The translations under genes and the position numbers were made by a program. A stretch of 43,384 bases of DNA, taken from positions 1-43,384 of the forward strand of contig JAITDD010000022.1 of assembly GCA_031282725.1 (NCBI GenBank). The letters run 5' to 3'. Under the pieces are notes generated by a model. The model made no database searches. It saw only the letters and a list, made by a program, of their open reading frames with translations, and was not told where the DNA came from. Positions 9,932 through 20,739 of the stretch are shown here, in pieces. How positions within the stretch are numbered: position 1 is the first letter of the stretch; every line of letters starts with the position of its first letter. This DNA is from Mycoplasmataceae bacterium. GTDB taxonomy: Bacteria > Bacillota_I > Bacilli_A > Mycoplasmatales > Mycoplasmoidaceae.

Positions 9932-9939
9932 ATTATAAT
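9932..9939. promoter_or_regulatory. Overlapping bidirectional -10 box
   Basis: The palindrome AATTATAATT (9931-9940) holds TATAAT on both strands (plus 9934-9939, minus 9937-9932). The plus start (GTG 9946) and minus start (ATG 9925) are each six nt away. The two genes therefore appear to share essentially one -10 region and to be transcribed leaderless in both directions. Confidence 0.6.
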
Positions 9940-9945
9940 TTTAGT

Positions 9946-11229
9946 GTGATACTTTTAAAAAAATGTAATTTGGTTTCTTTGGACGAATCTTTAAATCAGA
10001 TTGAGTATGGGATTGATGTTTTAATAGATGAAGATAGAATTGTTCAAATTGGAAAAGATATCAAGATTAAAAAAGAAAAAGTAAAGGTTATTGATTGTTT
10101 AAATAAATATGTTTTGCCAGGGCTTATTAATTGCCACACACATATTCCAATGAGTTTATTTAGAGAAATTGTTGATGGATACGCTTTGCAAGATTGGTTA
10201 GAAAAAGCTATTTGACCTATCGAAAACAAGATGAACGACGAAGATATTTACAATTTTACCAAACTAAGCCTTCTTGAATGCTTACATGATGGAGTTTGTT
10301 TCATCAATGACATGTATTTTAAAGATGACATTATTATTAAAGCGATGAATAAAATAGGGGTAGATGGAATTACGACTTGTACTTTAATGGATATTGATGG
10401 AGAAGAAAAAGGAAATGAGAGATTAGTTAACTTTAAAAAGCTAGTGATAGAACATCCCAATAATAAGTTCAGTTTGTCGCTTCATGGTTTTTATACATGT
10501 TCCGAAGAATATATTAAAAAATGCATAGAATTAGCCAAAGAGTTAGATATTAAACTTGTTCATGTTCATTTTTGTGAAAACAAGAAAGAAGTTGAAACAA
10601 TCAAAGAAAGATATCAAGTAAAAAACCCAACCGATATCCTTATCAAATATTTTAAAGATTTCAAACTAATTCTTGCTCATTGTGTTGAATTAAGCGCGAA
10701 AGATATCACAAATCTTAAAACATTGGACTGTTCCGTTGTTCATAATCCAATCTCCAATTTAAGATTAGGGTGTGGTATTGCTAAAATTGAAGAAATGGTT
10801 AAGAATGGAATTAATGTTTGCTTAGGAACAGATGGACAAGGTTCAGGAAGTAATCTATCAATACTAAAATCAGCATCGTTCGCATCTTTATTACAAAAAG
10901 GGGCGAAAAAAGATCCGACAATAATGAAATCTTATGATGTTTTAAAAATGGGCACAATTAATGCAGCGAAGGCTTTGTGTATCGAAAATGATTATGGAAG
11001 TGTTAGTGTTGGGAAGAAGGCAAATATTTTTATTATGGATTTTAATAATATTCAAATGTTTCCTGTTAATGATGCGATTAGTGATATTATTTTCAATAGT
11101 CAAAGTGGGGATATTGAATATGTGATAATAAACGGGAAAATTGTAATGAAAGAAGGAAAACATGTTGATATCAAGAAAAATAAACTAATTAAAAAATGCA
11201 GTGAAAGATTAATTGAACTTAAGAAATAA
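9946..11229 (+). CDS. Amidohydrolase, MTA/SAH deaminase-like
   Basis: A 427-residue metal-dependent hydrolase of the MtaD/SsnA/TrzA group, which deaminates adenosine-type compounds such as 5'-methylthioadenosine or S-adenosylhomocysteine. Metal ligands are visible: HTH at residues 64-66 in INCHTHIPMS, His in HVHFCE (about 206-208), His in LAHCVEL (245) and Asp in LGTDGQGSGS (296). TGA-Trp lies at residue 90. The start is GTG 9946, six nt after TATAAT; no in-frame ATG fits. The substrate is not determined by sequence; guanine deaminase or chlorohydrolase-like activity is possible. Confidence 0.88.
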
Positions 11230-11236
11230 TCTTATT

Positions 11237-12031
11237 CTACACACTCGCTAATTTTAGTTTAGCAAATCCTTTATCAGCATAGTAATAAGCTATATATCCG
11301 AGTTCACATAAGATTGCAACAAATATTAATAAATAGAAGTTAGTTAAATATTGATCTTTTCCCGCCAAACTATAGAACGGTTCCGGATTACGATTGTACA
11401 AAACATATACCGGGCCATCAAATCCAGCAGCGAAGAAAAGTTGCGAATAATAGAAAATTATCAAATTCATCGCCAAGACTAATAAACTTGTGTAAAGAAG
11501 ATTATTTTTCTCTCGATACATCGGTTTTCTAATAACAAAAAAATGAGCAAGCAAAATAACTTGTGATATATGTCAGAAATAAGAATGTCATCAATAAATA
11601 GGATGTGGATCGGATGTAAAAAGAGAAGGAGTATCTAAACCAAGAATAAAAGTTAAAGAAGTAATAAAAAGGATGTAAATATTGAAGTTGTAGAAAACTG
11701 AATGAAACTTAGATTTTTTAGTGAAAATAGTTAAAGGAATAGAAATAAGAGTTACGGAACAGATATGAAAAATAGCATACACTCAAACATCATGGTCGTG
11801 ATAATAAAAAGCATAAACACTTTCTTTTACTACTTCTTCAATGACGAAAGCAATTCAATAAAAAAGAAGGAAATAGAAACTGAATTTAGATAAAGAAGCA
11901 TTAGTATCCTTATTTTTAGATTTAGCCACACGTATGTAAAGATAAAAAAATAGGTAAGTTAGTAAAAAAACAAAAACCGCTATTGATGAACAAACCAGGA
12001 TTTGACGTCATTCAAAACTCTTTGTAGTAAT
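11237..12031 (-). CDS. Integral membrane protein, TMEM164/YwaF-like
   Basis: About 264 residues with six to seven membrane segments and several TGA-Trp codons. The last half carries His/Trp-rich segments on membrane borders (HPIYWWHSYFWHISQ) and an RNPEPFYSLAG loop, a pattern typical of the YwaF/TMEM164 family. Its bacterial role is unknown. The stop is TAG 11237-11239. No ATG, GTG or TTG begins the frame. A TATAAT box at 12040-12035 (minus) is followed three nt later by ATT 12031, so a non-standard ATT start is my best guess. The gene is divergent from the helicase gene. Confidence 0.7.
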
Positions 12032-12034
12032 TAA

Positions 12035-12048
12035 ATTATATTTATAAT
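12035..12048. promoter_or_regulatory. Two divergent -10 boxes
   Basis: ATTATA at 12035-12040 is TATAAT on the minus strand for the membrane protein gene. TATAAT at 12043-12048 serves the helicase gene, nine nt before its ATG. They are two bp apart, so polymerases at the two promoters would exclude one another. Confidence 0.5.
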
Positions 12049-12057
12049 TTTGGTAGC

Positions 12058-13413
12058 ATGTTGTTTAATGAATTAAAGCTTAAACCGTTTATATTAAAAA
12101 CACTATCTGATTTAAAGTTTAAAGAACTGACAAAGATTCAAGAAGAAACAATTCCTACTATTCTTCATCATAAAAGTTTAATTATTACAAGCCAGACAGG
12201 AAGTGGAAAAACTCTTTGTTACTTAATTCCAACATTAAATGATATTGAACCTTCATTAAGAAAAACACAAACCATAATATTACTTCCAACAAAAGAATTG
12301 GCGAGACAAGTATATTCGAAATATTTGGAATTTATTAATAACGAACCTAGTATTAGAATAACTTTATTAATCGGGAACAATGATATCGAAAAGCAAAAAG
12401 TGTCGATACAGCATAAAGCACCACATATTATTATCGGAACCACAATTCGGATTTTAGAACTTCTTGAACAAAAAATAATTAATCGAGATATTAAAACAAT
12501 TATTATTGATGAAGCCGATATGTTAACTGACTCAGGTTTCATTCCTCACATCAATAAAATATTCGGTTTAATTAATAGCGAATCGTTACAAAAAATAGCA
12601 TGTAGTGCAACCACACATGAATCTTTCGCAAATCAATTAAGCAAATATTTGCAAAATACTAGGGTTGTGTCTACTTCTAAATCTATTTGAGCCAATCAAA
12701 ATGTTTCTAATAATATCGTTTATACTAGTGAGAATACTGATTCAATGAAAACATTGAACCTTCTTGTGAAACAAATTAATCCTTATTTCTGTATTGTGTT
12801 TTGTAATACTAAAAAAGAAACTATCGAGATTTTCCAGCATCTAACTTCCTTATTTCCTGAAAAAAAGATTGGAATATTACATAAGGACTTATCAACAAGA
12901 CAAAGAAAAAAAGTTTTTAATGAAATTAATACTAATCAATATCAATATTTAGTATCTACGGATTTAGGAAGTAGGGGAATCGATATTGTGGGAGCGGATG
13001 TTGTTATTTCTTATGGATTACCTGAGGATGATAAATGATTTATGCACCGAATAGGAAGAGTCGGAAGATATAAGGATAGTGGTTCATCTTTTGTTATTTA
13101 TCGAAAAGGAATTGATAATGTTATAATTCGTTTAACTAAGAAAAATATCGATTTCCATTATTATTTATTAAAAGGCGATTCAATGATTGAAAAACCATTA
13201 GAATTAAGAATGAAAAAAAAACTAATGTTCGATCAAAAAACTAATAATGCAATAAAAACAATTATTAACAAAAATAAGAGGGTTAAACCTGGTTATAAAA
13301 AGAAAATTAAGAACGAGATTTTTAAGATAAAACAGAAGATAAAACACAAATTCATTGAACAAAAAATCAAAAAAAATCTAATCTTTAATAATATTAAAAA
13401 TAAAAAAAAGTAA
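12058..13413 (+). CDS. DEAD-box RNA helicase
   Basis: An ATP-dependent RNA helicase of 451 residues. Motifs in order: Q-motif region FKELTKIQEETIP (21-33), Walker A SQTGSGKT (45-52), PTKELAR, DEAD (151-154), SAT (183-185), STDLGSRGIDI (motif V) and HRIGRVGR (motif VI, from 330). Two TGA-Trp codons split it under the standard code. After the helicase core comes a roughly 75-residue Lys-rich tail that probably binds RNA. It is likely the general cold-shock, ribosome-assembly or mRNA-decay helicase of this organism (CshA/DeaD type); I cannot choose between these. Confidence 0.93.
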
Positions 13414-13434
13414 AAACTATATAATATTTACATA

Positions 13435-13788
13435 ATGACTAGCTTAACAAACTACTTTCATACAGAATTAGCACAAGAATTTAAAGGTATAATAGGTTTA
13501 CTTGAGTCATATATAGGAAAAGCCGCCGCTAACGCTGTGTATGCTATTTTACTTGCAGTTATTAATCTAGTCGTTGTTTTCGTTATTATTCAACAAATTT
13601 TCAGATTATTACATGCATTACAAGAAAAAAATTCTGCTGATGAAAAAGAGAGAGCTGACGCTATGATTACTGTAAAAGGTTCTATCATAACTATTATTAT
13701 TGTTGGACTTGTATTTGGAGTTGGATTAAATGCATTTTTCGCTTTAAGCGAATTCTTTATTACAACAAGCAATGCCGCTACTAGTTAA
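13435..13788 (+). CDS. Small two-pass membrane protein
   Basis: A 117-residue protein with two hydrophobic segments (about residues 36-60 and 78-108) joined by a charged loop (EKNSADEKERAD). The N terminus is amphipathic. ATG follows TATAAT by nine nt. Size and hairpin topology recall VirB2/TrbC-type pilins of conjugation systems, but no secretion gene lies nearby and I do not claim homology. It is followed after 37 bp by another small membrane-anchored protein, and the two may act together. Confidence 0.65.
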   Translation: MTSLTNYFHTELAQEFKGIIGLLESYIGKAAANAVYAILLAVINLVVVFVIIQQIFRLLHALQEKNSADEKERADAMITVKGSIITIIIVGLVFGVGLNAFFALSEFFITTSNAATS

Positions 13789-13825
13789 ATATTTATAATA
13801 TTTGTAGTATAATCTTAATCGAAAT

Positions 13826-14509
13826 ATGTACAATATTTTTTATAATACCTTGCTCGCAGCTGGTACTCCAGCAAGTTCTACAACTATACCTTCCGCAGTA
13901 ATCCCTTTTCTTCTTATAGTTGGAGTGATTGCATTTTTCATTTATCAAAAAAAAAAGAAATCAAAAGAGGCAAACAAAAAAGCAAGCATTAGAAAAGAAA
14001 AAGATGAAGTTTGAAGAACAATAAAAGAGTTTGGAAAAAGTAATATTAATTCTGCAGGAGGAGAAATAATAAATCAATATGTTGCTAAAAGAACCGATAT
14101 CGATTATGTTTCGCCTCATCTATCACCTTTTTGTCGTTCAAATAAAAGAGCTGAGATTGATATTAGAAGATTATTAAATGGAAAAAAGAAAGAAGATTAC
14201 AATTCGAAAAGAGATTTATATGTTGTTTGTTTTCAGACAAGAAACATCAAAACTAACATTGTAAACCCGCCAGAAGCTTTTGAATGTGAAGTTGTGAAAA
14301 TTCCAGTCAGTAAAAAAGAAGTTAAACAAAAAATCGTTATTACTAGAAGTTTAGATTTTACAAAAGAAATGGAATGAATAGCTCCTTTACGTTCTATTGA
14401 ACAAAAAAAGATTGAAAAGAACGAAAAACTTACTAAAAAGATCGAAGAAAAAGAGAGAAAGAGGAAAGAAAAAAAGAAGAACAAGAAAAACAAAAAACAA
14501 TCTTCTTAA
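13826..14509 (+). CDS. Single-pass membrane protein with Lys-rich tail
   Basis: A 227-residue protein with TGA-Trp codons at 14012 and 14375. A short outside N terminus rich in Ala, Ser and Thr leads to one membrane segment (about 24-40) and a basic stop-transfer KKKKSK. A soluble domain of about 130 residues follows, then a Lys/Glu tail. No family is recognised. It has its own TATAAT box, 12 nt upstream. Its TAA (14507-14509) overlaps the stop codon of trpS on the other strand within one TTAA. Confidence 0.7.
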
Positions 14510-15516
14510 CGAATACCAATTTTTTTATAAACTAGATCTACTTTTTTACTAGCGGTTTTGCTTGCTTTTGCGGCATTGTCGGATAATATTTTTTTAATCT
14601 CTTTTGTTTTTTTACTTCATATTAAATATTTTTCTTTATAAGATTTGCAAAGATTTTGGATAAGAACAATTAGGTCTTTTTTAAAAAAAGAATAGTTAGG
14701 AGAAGATTCATATTTCTTTTCGATCTCTTCGTAACTTTTTTGGGAAATCGCTTTATAGATCGTCATTAAATTAGATATGCCAGGTTGATTTATGGGGTCG
14801 AAATGAACTTTATTTAAATTGTCAGTTAAAGCTTTTTTAATCTTCTTTTCTATATCTTCATCGGAATCTAACATTCATAAACACCCCTCTGGTTCACTCT
14901 TACTCATTTTCTTAACACCGGGATTATTTAAAGAATAGATTTTCTTTTCTTCTCCTTTGGTAATAACAGCTTCAGGTAAGACAAATGTTTCTCCGTATTT
15001 CTTATTAAACTTTTCCGCTATATCTCTTGTTAATTCCACATGTTGAGTTTGATCTTGTCCAACAATAACATATTTTGCGTCATAAAGAAGAATATCACTA
15101 GCCATAAGTGTTGGATAAAGAAATATACCACAAGGGATGGTAGAGGTTCCGTTAGCCATAGCGAATTTTTTTGACTTATCCTTATATTGAGTCATTCTTT
15201 CTAAAACACCAATTGATGTTTGACAAGTTAATACTCACATTAATTCAGTATGGGAAGGAACATCAGATTGGTTAAAGATAAGAGTTTTTTTAGCATCTAA
15301 ACCAGAAGCAATTAAAGAAAGAAGCAGGTTTTTACTGTTTCCCTTTATTGAATTGAAAGGATCGGTTAATCCATGCAAATCAGCGACAAAACCTATTAAA
15401 GAATCGTTTTTATTTGAATTTTGCATTTCCACAAAAGGTTTTAAAAAGCCAAGATAATGCCCGATATGAATTTTTCCGCTCGAACCATTTAATCCTGTAA
15501 TATAAACGGTTTTCAT
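14506..15516 (-). CDS. trpS: Tryptophanyl-tRNA synthetase
   Basis: A class I synthetase charging tRNA-Trp; in this code the product is needed for UGA as well as UGG. The 336 residues match the family. HIGH motif at 17-20 ([10 protein letters not shown]), KMSKS at about 203-207 ([12 protein letters not shown]), and [13 protein letters not shown] between them. Two in-frame TGA codons encode Trp, so the enzyme depends on its own product. It starts at ATG 15516, nine nt after TATAAT, and is divergent from recR. Confidence 0.96.
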
Positions 15517-15525
15517 GATACTAAT

Positions 15526-15552
15526 ATTATAAAAACAGCAATTTTTTATAAT
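15526..15552. promoter_or_regulatory. Divergent -10 boxes of trpS and recR
   Basis: ATTATA at 15526-15531 gives the minus TATAAT for trpS. TATAAT at 15547-15552 serves recR. The second is only two nt from ATG 15555 but 11 nt from the in-frame ATG 15564, which bears on the recR start. Confidence 0.5.
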
Positions 15553-15554
15553 TT

Positions 15555-16169
15555 ATGTGGAAAATGAAACAGCTAGCAAGTTTAGATAATTTGATAGATT
15601 TATTCTCTTCATTACCGCAAATTACAAAAAAACAAGCAAAGAACATAGCTCTTTATTTAATTAATAAAGACGAAGCATATATTGATAAATTTTTCCTAGC
15701 TTTAAAAAACTCAAAAAATAAACTTCATTTTTGTTCTCAATGTAATTGTTTAACTGAAAAAAATAAATGTGATATTTGTTGCGATTACACAAGAGATTTT
15801 TCAAAACTATGTATTGTGACTTCTAATGATGATTTGGAGAAGATAGAAAGTACCGAATCTTTTAAAGGTTTATATTTTGTTTTAAATAAAGAATTGGATG
15901 CAAAAAAGAATGCCGGATTTGAAGAAGATGTGTTGCATAAACTTTTAGATTTAATTTCTTTATACAAACCCAATGAAATTATTATGGCGACAAACTGAAC
16001 GCTTAACGGAGAACATACCGCAAGTGTTGTAAGAAAATATATTAATGATAGAATAAAATATCATGCAAACTTTTTCCGAATCGCTTGTGGACTTCCTGTA
16101 AATTCTTCCATTGATTATGCCGATCAGTTTACTTTAAAATATGCAGTGGAGAATAAAACGAAATATTAA
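15555..16169 (+). CDS. recR: Recombination protein RecR
   Basis: RecR works with RecO to load RecA on gapped DNA. The 204 residues show the N-terminal helix-hairpin-helix (LFSSLPQITKKQAKNIA), a C4 zinc finger (CSQC then CDIC) and a Toprim region with LNGEHTA. TGA-Trp lies at 15996-15998. ATG 15564 may be the true start: RecR normally begins a few residues before the LI..F..LP motif, and the TATAAT box is too near 15555. It converges with the esterase gene, leaving 39 bp. Confidence 0.92.
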
Positions 16170-16208
16170 ACTTTTATGAGATAGTTATTGTTTGTGTCCG
16201 AAGATTTT

Positions 16209-17804
16209 CTATTTGTTAAAGAAATTATCGATAAGCATATTAATGTAAGAAAAATTAAGATATGGTTTAAAAGAGACATAACCTTCTTGTTTATTACAAA
16301 AATGTATCGCTTTTTTATTTGATAATGTAAATGGCTTCCACCTCTTATCGCTTACTTTTCCTTTTTTAATGAAACTAAGTCAGTTATTTTCAATCTTTTT
16401 TTGCATCATTGAATCTTCTTTACTATCAAATTTGATGGTATTGAAAACAAAAGGTAATTCACTTGTATGGGTCGATGTTTTTGGTGCTTTAATAGGATAG
16501 GAAGATTTGTAACAGAAATTGTAAAGATAAACAGGTATCTTTTTAGAAGAGAACAATTGTGATAAAAAAACCATCGGGGTCGAAAAATAAAGAGTGATGA
16601 TTTTTTGGCATTGTAATAGATTAGCTTTTTTATCATAAAGTAAGTCTGTTAATTTTTCTTTATTCATTATTTTTTTCATATTTGAATATTCATCTTTATT
16701 TTTAAATTGGAATAATCTTTCATTAATGAAATGTTGATAAGAACCTATATCATTTGTTTCTTTCATATCTTTGGTGCTATCGCAGGAGGAGAATAGCAAT
16801 CCTTCATTTTCGTTTCATCCTAAAAGTAAAGGGACAGGATTAAAGGTGTTATTTTTTATTCGTTCTTTTCAATTATCAACTACCATTCATTCATCAGCAG
16901 AAGGCCCAAGCGGAGAATATTTTTTAAAATCATATTGCTCTTTTTTTATCATATCTCAACAAAAAACAGTGGCATTAACATAATCTTCTGGGGTAGGGTC
17001 TTTTTTATTTATCTTTTCATCAATCTTTTTGCAAATACTAATTTTTTGTTCATTTGAGGGACAATTTCATAAACAACCACTTTCCATAATTGCTTTTTGG
17101 AATAAAGGTTTTTTGTCTGATTGGTTAATTGGAAAGGCGACAGGGGAGAATAATAGGTTAGAGACACTAAAACTGCCAGCGCTCTCTCCTCCGACAGTGA
17201 TATTAGAAGGATCACCGTTAAAGTGACGGATATTTTGTTTGATTCATTGCAAAGCTTTTACTTGATCGCAAAGTCCTCAGTTCCCATTTGTATATATAGG
17301 ATTGTTATTAGGCGTAGTAGTAACAGTTTTTTTAGTTTTATCTTTCCAATAAAGTTTTTGTTCTTTATCATTTAATGCTTGACTTTGTGTTTGTTCGTTC
17401 GCGTAAAAACCAAATGCGTTAAGACGATAATTAATACAAACAACAACGATATCTTTTCTCATTAAATATTCACCATTGCATATTTCTTGGTTTGGTCCTT
17501 TAATCGCAAATCCTCCTCCATGGATTCATACAAAGACAGGAAGTTTTTTCTTTTCTTTATTTTCGCTCGTTCATATAGATAGGTTTAAACAGTCCTCGCT
17601 TTGATTAATATTGTTATCTGAGTGTTGGAATGCATCATTACGGTATTTCGTGCAATCTAGGGTAGTTTTTCAAGGTTTCAACGATAAAGGAAGAGAAAAG
17701 CGATTACAAGTTGCATAAGGAATAGAAAAGAACTTTAAATTTTTACCTTCTTTAATGCCTTTTATTTTGCCATTATTGATTTGGATTATTTTATTTTTTA
17801 TCAT
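16209..17804 (-). CDS. Type-B carboxylesterase/lipase
   Basis: An alpha/beta hydrolase of 531 residues, full length for the family. The oxyanion hole is in WIHGGGFAIKG, the nucleophile elbow is GGESAGS, the acid is near GWNENEG and the catalytic His is in STHTSELPFVF. No signal peptide is seen, so it is probably cytoplasmic. It would hydrolyse ester bonds of lipids or small esters. Many TGA-Trp codons. Its ATG (17804) lies 14 nt inside the end of the DivIVA-like gene, so the two are translationally coupled. Base use resembles its neighbours. Confidence 0.92.
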
Positions 17805-18261
17805 TAATATTTTTTGTTAGTTTTTCAATTGCTTCTGTTAAGTTTTTATTGGTTACACTAAGTTGATTAATAAGTTCTTGTTGACTATTCATTCTTTCTT
17901 CAAGTTTTTTGTTTAAATATTTTTCTTGATTTTTAGCGTTTATAGAACCATATCCTTGATCTTTTAAATTTCGGTTTTCGATTATTAAATCTTCTTTTTC
18001 TTTTTCAATTGCATTTTTTTCTTCCAAAGCTTTATTTAATTGGGATTCTAATAATTCGTTTTCCTCAACCTTTTTTTGGCAATGATGTAAAACAACTTTG
18101 ATATATTCACAAACTTTATCGAAGAAAGCATCAACATCATTCGAATCGTATCCATAACTTAAAGATTCAATAAATTTTTTATCCAATATTTCTTCAAGTA
18201 TTTTATCAATACCATTCCCAAACTTAATCAATCAGTCGTTTTTTTCTTTTTTAATACTCAT
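17791..18261 (-). CDS. DivIVA-like coiled-coil protein
   Basis: A 156-residue protein. Residues around 28-48 (KKFIESLSYGYDSNDVDAFF) match the DivIVA/GpsB N-terminal domain, where F....GYD..DVD.F precedes a coiled coil that senses membrane curvature and recruits partners. The rest is a Glu/Lys/Asn-rich coiled coil to the end. Starts at ATG 18261, two nt after the TAG of the lipoprotein gene, and overlaps the esterase start. In mollicutes, which lack a cell wall, such proteins may act in division or polarity. The lipoprotein-esterase context is unexplained. Confidence 0.75.
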
Positions 18262-18263
18262 AC

Positions 18264-20288
18264 CTAAAACTTAATCTTTGAAAAAATTGATGAGGTTAAG
18301 AAGTTTCAAAAAAAGTAATCATCGGGATTAAATTTATCTAGGTAAGAGAGTAATCGTTTATGTAATGGAAAATTATTTCAATAAATAAAATTAAAGTCGT
18401 GTTGTTTATCATTAGGAACAAATTTGATTGTTTGAGAACTGATGATTTTTTCAACTTTACAATCTTTATCACAGAAATATATTGAATATGCTGCAGCTGT
18501 GTCAGTAGGGAAAGAATTAGGCACTTGATAAACGGGGATTTTTAACATTTTATTTTCAGGAAGATTTAATTCAATATAGTGATCCTTACGACCGTCAGCA
18601 GGAAGTTCTGAAGTGTTAGTACAACTGAAAACTCCGTTGTTATAACTAATCCCTCAATTATCACTACTTGGTAAATCGTCACTTCCATTAATAGAAATTG
18701 TAGGAAAAGAATCGGTTATTTCATTAACTATGTTATTTCTTATTTCTAGAATTTTATTCGGTAAAATTAATTCAGAAACAACTCCTCCGTCACTTCTTTT
18801 AAAAGTGATAGCATCAAAACTTTTATAAAAATCATTAGCTAGAACATTAGTTTTATAAACAAATTGGTAATTTATAACATCAATGCCAGGAAAATCAGTA
18901 TCATTATAAAAGTGAATTGTGTATCTCAAAGGAGGTAAACCTAATAATCTTTTTGGTGCTTTATCTTGATCGATTGAAACCTCAATAATGGCATCAAATG
19001 ATTCAAAGGTTGAAGGAAGTTGGGATTTGTCGCATTCAATAACTCCGGTAGAAGAATCCATCTTTACATAAGAAGGAACATTGTTGCAAAATCGGTATTT
19101 TGTATAAAGATATAAAGGTTCAGAAACAGCAGAATTCAATGGGTCAAAATTTAAAGCATCAGCTGGGATTGTTAAATTATTATCAAAAATTAAAGGCACT
19201 AGCATCACATGTTTATTATCAACACCAACTTCAACTCCATCTACAAAATCAGAAATTTTCATTTTGTTAACTGTTTTATACTCGGGAATTTCAGGGGCGC
19301 AATAAGTTAAAACGAAATTAGATGAATAGCTTTGAGGATAGAGGAAGTGGCTTACGTTATCGGTGAAATTAAAGTAAAGAGTATTTGGATTATCTCCTAA
19401 ATAAAAGCTTCTATATTTTGAATTATCATTATCACGATCGAATTCTATGTTTGAACGGATTCTGTTTGTGGTTCTGTTTCCTGAAAAAAAATAATCACCT
19501 TCATAATTAGGATTTTGATTTAATCAACTTGATATTGTTGTATTGGTTAGGTTGAAAGCAAATTGTATTTCAAGATTATCAGGGTCGATATTAGCAGGGA
19601 ACATTTTTTTACTTTCCGGATTTGCTTCGTTAGAAAATAAATCACGTTCAAAATCACGATTGAAATAGAATAAGTTCCCTATTTGTTTTAATTCTTCACT
19701 AGTACAATCAGAAAATTCAAAATCTTTGTTAACATGATATAATTTCGTTTTTCCCATCATTGGATTTGTAAATTTGGTTTTAGGATCGAACCCTCAAGGA
19801 ATAATAGGAGATTCTGAAAAATTATTTTGGTTAATTTTAATTGAATGTTTATCGTATTCAGGAGAAGTAGAATGTAAAAGAAGAATAGTGTTTGTGCAAT
19901 CTTCAGTATCAAACATATTAAGCTTTTTGTTTTTGTTAATATTCAAAAGTCCTTTATACATTCATAACCCTTCATAGTTACGTAAATTTTTTGGTTCTTT
20001 ATAAGTTATTGAATCCAGATCTGTATCAAATTCAATATTAGCAGGGCCTAAAAAATAACCTGTGTTTTCTGGAAGAAAATCAAGCCAGAAATTTTCAGGT
20101 TGTTCAGAAGAAAAGATGTCGGGATTAAATACGATTCTCATTCCATTAAGATCATCATTTTGGCGATATTGACTTAATCAGTAGGAATTAGGATTACGAG
20201 AATCATTATTACAAGAAACAGAAAAAAGGATTGGAGTTGGGATTAAAATTAATGATGTTAAAACTAAAGGTTTTATTTTACTTAACAT
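18264..20288 (-). CDS. Surface lipoprotein, 674 residues
   Basis: The N-terminal signal peptide ends in lipobox SVSC with the modified Cys at residue 26, so the mature protein is a lipid-anchored surface protein. The body is rich in Asn, Asp, Phe and Tyr and in predicted beta strands. Segments such as VPSYVKMDSSTGVIECD resemble putative-Ig (He_PIG-like) folds. TGA-Trp codons are scattered through it. ATG 20288 follows TATAAT by six nt. It heads an apparent unit with the DivIVA-like and esterase genes. The ligand is unknown; adhesion or antigenic roles are likely but unproven. Confidence 0.85.
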
Positions 20289-20403
20289 GATATAATTATA
20301 TTTTAAATAAAAACGAAATTAACCCCAAATAATAACAGATTAATATAAAAAATATTAAGTTTTTTCGCCATTAATTTTAAAGATAGGTTATAATTATTTT
20401 GAT

Positions 20404-20489
20404 GCTTCGGTGGCGGAATGGTAGACGCAGTAGACTCAAAATCTACCGGTAGTAATACCATGTGGGTTCAAGTCCCTTTCGAAGCACCA
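20404..20489 (+). tRNA. tRNA-Leu (anticodon CAA)
   Basis: An 86-nt class II tRNA with acceptor GCTTCGG/TCGAAGC, a long variable arm, T-loop GGTTCAAGTCC and encoded CCA (20487-20489). The anticodon loop is CTCAAAA, giving CAA, which reads UUG Leu. It lies just before a small acidic protein gene. Confidence 0.96.
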
Positions 20490-20505
20490 TATATAATAAA
20501 ACCAA

Positions 20506-20739
20506 ATGATAAAAGCGACACCTCAACAACTTTACTGAATATGAAAACAAGAAGCCGGAATTAGATTAAATCCCGCGGACTTTCAAGACTTTTTATACCA
20601 TCAAGGTTTTCTAAATCAAGATGAAGATGTAGATTTCGATCAGTTAGGAGATTTATTTATGCAATATGGAAACGAGTATGCTATTTTTGCTGGATTAGAT
20701 TTTAACGATGACAATGGTGGAAACGATTGATCTAATTAG
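20506..20739 (+). CDS. Small acidic protein, 77 residues
   Basis: Hidden under the standard code because two TGA codons come early (residues 11 and 13, both Trp in LYWIWKQEAGI) and one near the end. ATG 20506 follows TATAAT (20492-20497) by eight nt. The protein is strongly acidic with a run of Asp near the end and Gly/Asn-rich C-terminal residues. There is no membrane segment. No family is recognised. Its TAG lies in the palindrome CTAATTAG, which also holds the stop codon of the convergent gene. Confidence 0.65.

Noticed and set aside
12058-13413. Apparent breaks in the helicase, trpS, recR, folD, esterase and giant protein frames
   Set aside because: All breaks are TGA at positions where Trp fits, and the frame continues without shift; these are code-4 Trp codons, not pseudogenes.
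13435-13788. A conjugation (VirB2) gene
   Set aside because: Only size and topology agree; there is no secretion ATPase, coupling protein or relaxase nearby.
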